Origin: Weissella confusa
GTDB taxonomy: Bacteria > Bacillota > Bacilli > Lactobacillales > Lactobacillaceae
Assembly (NCBI GenBank): GCA_041871065.1
Contig: CP168942.1
Location: forward strand, 994,501-1,058,500
DNA length: 64,000 bases
Reading direction: 5' to 3'
Under the pieces are notes generated by a model that saw only the letters and a program-made list of their open reading frames with translations, made no database searches and was not told the DNA's origin. Shown in pieces: positions 60,242-64,000 of the stretch (position 1 is the stretch's first letter; the number at the start of each line of letters is the position of its first letter). Both the position numbers and the translations under genes were made by a program.

Positions 60242-62506
60242 TTACGGCTGTCGCTGTTGCTGTGAAGACGAACTAGCGGGCGTTGAGCTGGAGCTTTGAA
60301 CTGACGAACTAGCAGGTGTTGAAGAACTTGCTGGTTCGCTTGATGCAGCTGGAGCTTCAGATGAACTTTCAGCAGGTTGTGTTGAACTGCTATAAGTTGA
60401 ACTTGCTGACGGCGTGTACGTTGATGTAGCACGTGAAGATGAGTAAGTTGGCGAGTAGGTTGTGGCATAACCGACAGTCTTTTCGTTTGCCACGTTAGCG
60501 CCAGCTACTTGATATTCCTTCTTACCGTTAACATAAACTTGCTTTACGGTTGAAGGAGCGGTCCAATCTGATCCGTCCATTGAAGAATCAGACATCACGT
60601 AATCCATCAAAGCGCTGTAAACCTTCAACATGATGTATTGCTCGTTACCAGTCAAATCGTGACCAACTTCATTTGGTTCGTCGTAACCAGTCCAAACAGA
60701 AATGGTTGCGCTCTTTGTGTAACCTGTGAACCATGTATCCATAGCTGAGTCGGCTGACATCTTTGAATCTTCGCCATAAGCGACGGTACCAGTCTTACCA
60801 GCTTGGTTGTAGGCATCAGTGGCAATCATCTTAGCGTATGAATCGCTGACAACTGACTTCAGCATGCTTGTCATCATAAATGCCGTAGAAGACTTCATGG
60901 CAGTTGAACCCTTAGAGCTAAACTTCTTCACGGCGCCACTACGATCGGTAATCTTAGAAATGTAAGATGGCTTGTAATACGTACCACCGTTTGCGAAAGC
61001 AGAGTAGGCGGCTGCTTCTTGCTCAGTTGAGATATCAATTCCGATGGCGTTTGAACCGACCATCTTCTTTGGATTCTCGTTAATACCAAGCTTCTTCAAG
61101 AATGCAGCTGACTTGTCGTAACCAACTTCTTGCAATGTTTGAACGGCAGGAATGTTACGAGATTGTGCAATCGCTGTACGCATCGAAATCGTACCAAGAT
61201 AGCGGTGGTCAAAGTCGTTCACGGAGATGTTCGTGCCAGGATACTTGTAGGCATTATCATCAACGGCATGGTTAGTTGACCAGCTCATATCTTCAATTGC
61301 TGGACCGTATGCGACCAAAGGCTTAGCAGTTGAACCAGATGAACGACCTTGGTTTGTTGCGTGATTAGTTCCGAATAGGGTAGTCTCCTTACGACCACCA
61401 ATTTGGGCAATCACATCACCGTTACGTGGGTCGGTCACCGTCAAACCAACTTGCATCTCGTCATCAGGCCAAGCAACATAGTTTTCCGTGTTGACGATGT
61501 TGTAAGCACGGTCTTGAACCTTGGGCTCAAGATTCGTTTGAATCGTCAAACCGTCAGTGTCAGGGTTGTAGCCGAGACTCTTCAATTCTTCGTTTACTGA
61601 CGTGATGTAGGCTTGGTTAACCTTAGTCTTCTCTTCAGAATTTTCAAGTTGATCTGTGTGAGTTGAAACCAAACCATCGTCGATAGGCGTCTTCATGTAC
61701 TCATTAGCCTTGGCTTGGGTGATAACACCGTTTTGGGCCATCGCTTCAAGTACTTCGTCACGACGATTCTTGGCATCCTTTGGGTTGGTGTAAGGATCAT
61801 AGCCAGTAGGTGATTGTGGCAATCCAGCCAACAATGCCATTTGAGGTGTTGATAATTGGTCGAGTGACTTGCCGAAATAGTAATCGGCAGCCGTCTTCAT
61901 ACCGTAAACACCGTTACCCATATAGACCTTGTTCATGTAAAGCGTCAGAATTTGATTCTTTGAATATTGCTTTTCTAGCTTCAAAGCAAGCCAAGCTTCT
62001 TGTGCCTTACGCTTCAACGTTTGATCACTGGTTGCCGTTGAGAAAACAGTCAACTTAATCAATTGTTGTGTTAGGGTAGACCCACCTTGCAAACCGAGTG
62101 ATGATCCAGTGAAGTTAGCAAAAGCAGCTCCAAGGATACGACGTGGATCAACACCGTGGTGCTTGTAGAAACGACGATCTTCAATTGAGACAACGGCCAT
62201 ACGCATTTCTTGTGGAATCTCAGATTGCTTGGCCATCTCACGCTTTTGTGAGCCACTTGTATAGAAAACGTCACCGTTCTTATCCAAGTACTGGGTTTGT
62301 GAAGTGCCGACAAGAGCAGCATTTGTCACTTTAGGTGCTGATGAAGCATAGTAGGTGAAAGCACCAACTCCGGCTAGTGTGCCGGCTGCGCCAAGGGTCA
62401 CTAGGGTTAGCAACGTATACTTTGTATATCGCTTCCACTTTGGACCTGGCTGGGATGTCTTCTTTTTTGAACGTGACCTTTGCACGCGTGACATCTCTTC
62501 TGTCAT
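60242..62506 (-). CDS. pbp1A: Class A penicillin-binding protein 1A
   Basis: 754 residues. A basic cytoplasmic tail and one transmembrane helix (about 30-50), a GT51 glycosyltransferase (SIEDRRFYKHHGVDPRR at about 105, GGSTLTQQLIKL), and a transpeptidase with SxxK (STAK, about 390), SRN and KTGT (about 570). The C-terminal 90 residues are low-complexity Ser/Thr/Pro. It synthesises and crosslinks peptidoglycan at the outer membrane face. It follows recU by 15 bases. Confidence 0.95.
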   Translation of the reverse strand: MTEEMSRVQRSRSKKKTSQPGPKWKRYTKYTLLTLVTLGAAGTLAGVGAFTYYASSAPKVTNAALVGTSQTQYLDKNGDVFYTSGSQKREMAKQSEIPQEMRMAVVSIEDRRFYKHHGVDPRRILGAAFANFTGSSLGLQGGSTLTQQLIKLTVFSTATSDQTLKRKAQEAWLALKLEKQYSKNQILTLYMNKVYMGNGVYGMKTAADYYFGKSLDQLSTPQMALLAGLPQSPTGYDPYTNPKDAKNRRDEVLEAMAQNGVITQAKANEYMKTPIDDGLVSTHTDQLENSEEKTKVNQAYITSVNEELKSLGYNPDTDGLTIQTNLEPKVQDRAYNIVNTENYVAWPDDEMQVGLTVTDPRNGDVIAQIGGRKETTLFGTNHATNQGRSSGSTAKPLVAYGPAIEDMSWSTNHAVDDNAYKYPGTNISVNDFDHRYLGTISMRTAIAQSRNIPAVQTLQEVGYDKSAAFLKKLGINENPKKMVGSNAIGIDISTEQEAAAYSAFANGGTYYKPSYISKITDRSGAVKKFSSKGSTAMKSSTAFMMTSMLKSVVSDSYAKMIATDAYNQAGKTGTVAYGEDSKMSADSAMDTWFTGYTKSATISVWTGYDEPNEVGHDLTGNEQYIMLKVYSALMDYVMSDSSMDGSDWTAPSTVKQVYVNGKKEYQVAGANVANEKTVGYATTYSPTYSSSRATSTYTPSASSTYSSSTQPAESSSEAPAASSEPASSSTPASSSVQSSSSTPASSSSQQQRQP

Positions 62507-62521
62507 AACAAATAGTTCTCC

Positions 62522-63127
62522 TTATACTTTACGTTGATTAAGCAGTTCATCAATAGCGGTTAAATAAGGGGTGGTTGGATTAATTCCGAGGGGAACCAAA
62601 GCGCCTTCTTCCTTAATAACATCGTATGGAATCGACTTTCGCTGGGTTTCTTGATTGTCCCAGTAAGTGAATAAGAGCTCTGCCCAAATGACGTATGTCT
62701 CGTTTAGGTTTGAAAAGCGAATAATCATGAAAGCGAGTCCGTGTTGTGTAACCACTTGCTTCAAATGCTTAATCTGATGTTCATGGACATTTTTTAAAGG
62801 AAACGACTGTTTATTGGTCGTTTCCTTCGCATCGAAGTCGATATAATGCCCATTATAAACACCATTGTAATCTGTGGTAGAAGCCTGTCTAAAGTAAGCT
62901 TCCGTAATTTTCGCGGCTGAACGGGCGGGATAACTCACATTAACAATTTGGATGGGCGTGGGCTTTTTATGGATCACGGCCTTATCCGTTGCTAAGTAGT
63001 ACGCGTTTGCGTCGTTCAAGTCATTTTCCAATGACATACCACGGTTACTTTGGGAAACACCTTTAGAAACCGGCTTTGAAAACGCACTCGGATTAAATTG
63101 GCGTCCATTTGGATAGTTAATAGCCAT
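62522..63127 (-). CDS. recU: Holliday junction resolvase RecU
   Basis: 201 residues. GMSLENDLNDANAYYLATDK at the N-terminus, HYIDFDAKETTNKQSFPLKN (catalytic D-x-E/K core) and HEHQIKHLKQVVTQHGLAFM. It resolves recombination intermediates. The recU-pbp1A operon is conserved in Bacilli. Confidence 0.95.
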   Translation of the reverse strand: MAINYPNGRQFNPSAFSKPVSKGVSQSNRGMSLENDLNDANAYYLATDKAVIHKKPTPIQIVNVSYPARSAAKITEAYFRQASTTDYNGVYNGHYIDFDAKETTNKQSFPLKNVHEHQIKHLKQVVTQHGLAFMIIRFSNLNETYVIWAELLFTYWDNQETQRKSIPYDVIKEEGALVPLGINPTTPYLTAIDELLNQRKV

Positions 63128-63230
63128 TTCGTACTCCTGCGTCTTAAGGTATCCTTTATATTATAGCAAAATGACAATTATTCTGACAAACTTTCCTATA
63201 ATGTAAGTAATACGTAAAGAGGTGATGAAG

Positions 63231-63812
63231 TTGACAGTTGATGGTGAGTTACATCGAATTTGGATTACGGGCTTTCGTAGTTACGAACTGGGCGTAATGG
63301 GCACAAAAGACCCAAAATTGATGGTTATTAAATATGCATTGCGTAAAATTTTGGAAAATGCGATCCAAGATGGCACGGATTGGTTGATTACCGGTGGGCA
63401 ATTAGGCATTGAACAGTGGGCAATTGAGGTTGCGCTAGAATTACGAGACGAAGCGTACCCAGAGTTTCAAATTGCTTTAATGACACCTTTTAGTAAGTTT
63501 GGCAGTCAGTGGAATGAAGCGAATGCGGAAAAATTGACGCAATTAAAAAACTCAGTCAATTTTACCAGCGCTGTGTCGCAGGGGGATTTTGCTGGCCGTA
63601 ATCAAATGGTGACTTACCAAAACTTTATGTTGACGCACACCGACGAGGCGGTCATTTTCTTTGATGAAGAAGCGACGGAATCAAAGGCGCGGTATGATGA
63701 TATTGCCATTCATGATTTTGCTGAAAACCACGATTATCCAGTACGCCGGGTGGATTTGGATCGCCTACAAGACTACGCGACTGAGTATCAAGAAACGCTC
63801 TGGGAAGACTAG
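63231..63812 (+). CDS. ypsA: YpsA-like SLOG-domain protein (DUF1273)
   Basis: About 193 residues if translation starts at TTG 63231, which places AGAGG at normal distance; GTG 63222 would overlap that box. RIWITGFRSYELGVMGTKDP, DWLITGGQLGIEQWAIEVAL and EAVIFFDEEATESKARYDDI match the YpsA/DUF1273 Rossmann-like family, linked to cell division in B. subtilis and adjacent to gpsB. Function otherwise unknown. Confidence 0.88.
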   Translation: MTVDGELHRIWITGFRSYELGVMGTKDPKLMVIKYALRKILENAIQDGTDWLITGGQLGIEQWAIEVALELRDEAYPEFQIALMTPFSKFGSQWNEANAEKLTQLKNSVNFTSAVSQGDFAGRNQMVTYQNFMLTHTDEAVIFFDEEATESKARYDDIAIHDFAENHDYPVRRVDLDRLQDYATEYQETLWED

Positions 63813-63900
63813 GACACAAACAATTCACATAAAGTGCTTTTGTAACTGAGTTTAAAACCTGTTAAACTAATAATACGAACAAAACGGAGGAGTCCTAGTG

Positions 63901-64000
63901 ATGGAAAACGTGCTACACAACCGCGAGGAAATTTTGACGAAGGAATTTAAGAAGACGCGTATCGGTACTGGATACGATATGACGGATGTTGATTCTTTCT
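63901..64000 (+). CDS. gpsB: Cell division protein GpsB, N-terminal part
   Basis: The frame runs off the window after 33 residues. NREEILTKEFKK and GTGYDMTDVDSF match the lipid-binding N-terminus of DivIVA/GpsB, and the gene follows ypsA as in other Bacilli. GGAGGAG box; GTG 63898 is an alternative start. Confidence 0.88.
   Translation, partial: MENVLHNREEILTKEFKKTRIGTGYDMTDVDSF

Overview
The window is a low-to-medium GC chromosome segment of a lactic acid bacterium of the Leuconostocaceae group, most probably a Weissella. The evidence is the two-subunit beta-galactosidase LacLM beside galT, the complete mevalonate operon, and the gene order dinG - tseB - asnS - dnaD - pbp1A/recU - ypsA - gpsB. 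The genus is inferred from synteny and protein style; no database search was run.

Host left arm (1-16213): the 3' end of galT, lacL-lacM with a cre-like box, a DUF1129 membrane protein with its PadR regulator, two paralogous membrane-anchored XRE regulators around a VOC protein (both preceded by GCAAC-N5-GTTGC), a TetR regulator, the mevalonate operon (mvk-mvaD-mvaK2-fni, minus strand), dinG, tseB and asnS.

Prophage (about 16179-58527): a siphovirus-type prophage of roughly 42 kb lies in the 3' end of asnS, bounded by a perfect 42-bp direct repeat. The phage restores the end of asnS and brings its own look-alike asnS terminator. Layout: integrase; an Abi_2 (AbiD/F-like, HEPN RxxxxH) gene preceded by its own promoter and a structured, terminator-ended small RNA; SHOCT protein; a broken DNA glycosylase-like gene; ImmA and CI; an antisense cassette splitting the lysogeny switch; Cro-like protein and antirepressor; many tiny early genes; ERF recombinase, HNHc-type nuclease and SSB; a replisome organiser split into two ORFs around 23-bp iterons; methyltransferase; ArpU; CsbD; two tRNAs plus two enlarged tRNA-like elements; HNH endonuclease; TerS/TerL (TerL broken by an IS3-family element); portal, protease and capsid; connectors; major tail protein; tail chaperones with a GGGTTTA -1 frameshift site; tape measure protein broken by TGA; Dit, Tal, tail muramidase, BppU, holin, collagen-like fibre, and a secreted GH25 endolysin.

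The right end of the prophage carries two accessory cassettes: a Panacea-domain antitoxin with a small toxin-like partner, then a second Abi_2 gene. They are separated by three copies of nearly the same terminator. The prophage therefore looks structurally defective (terL::IS, tape measure TGA), yet both ends retain intact-looking anti-phage or toxin-antitoxin cassettes, the signature of a domesticated defence element.

Host right arm (58528-64000): the native asnS terminator, a Ser-rich membrane-anchored protein, a 31-residue membrane peptide, dnaD, convergent recU-pbp1A, ypsA (SLOG family) and the start of gpsB.
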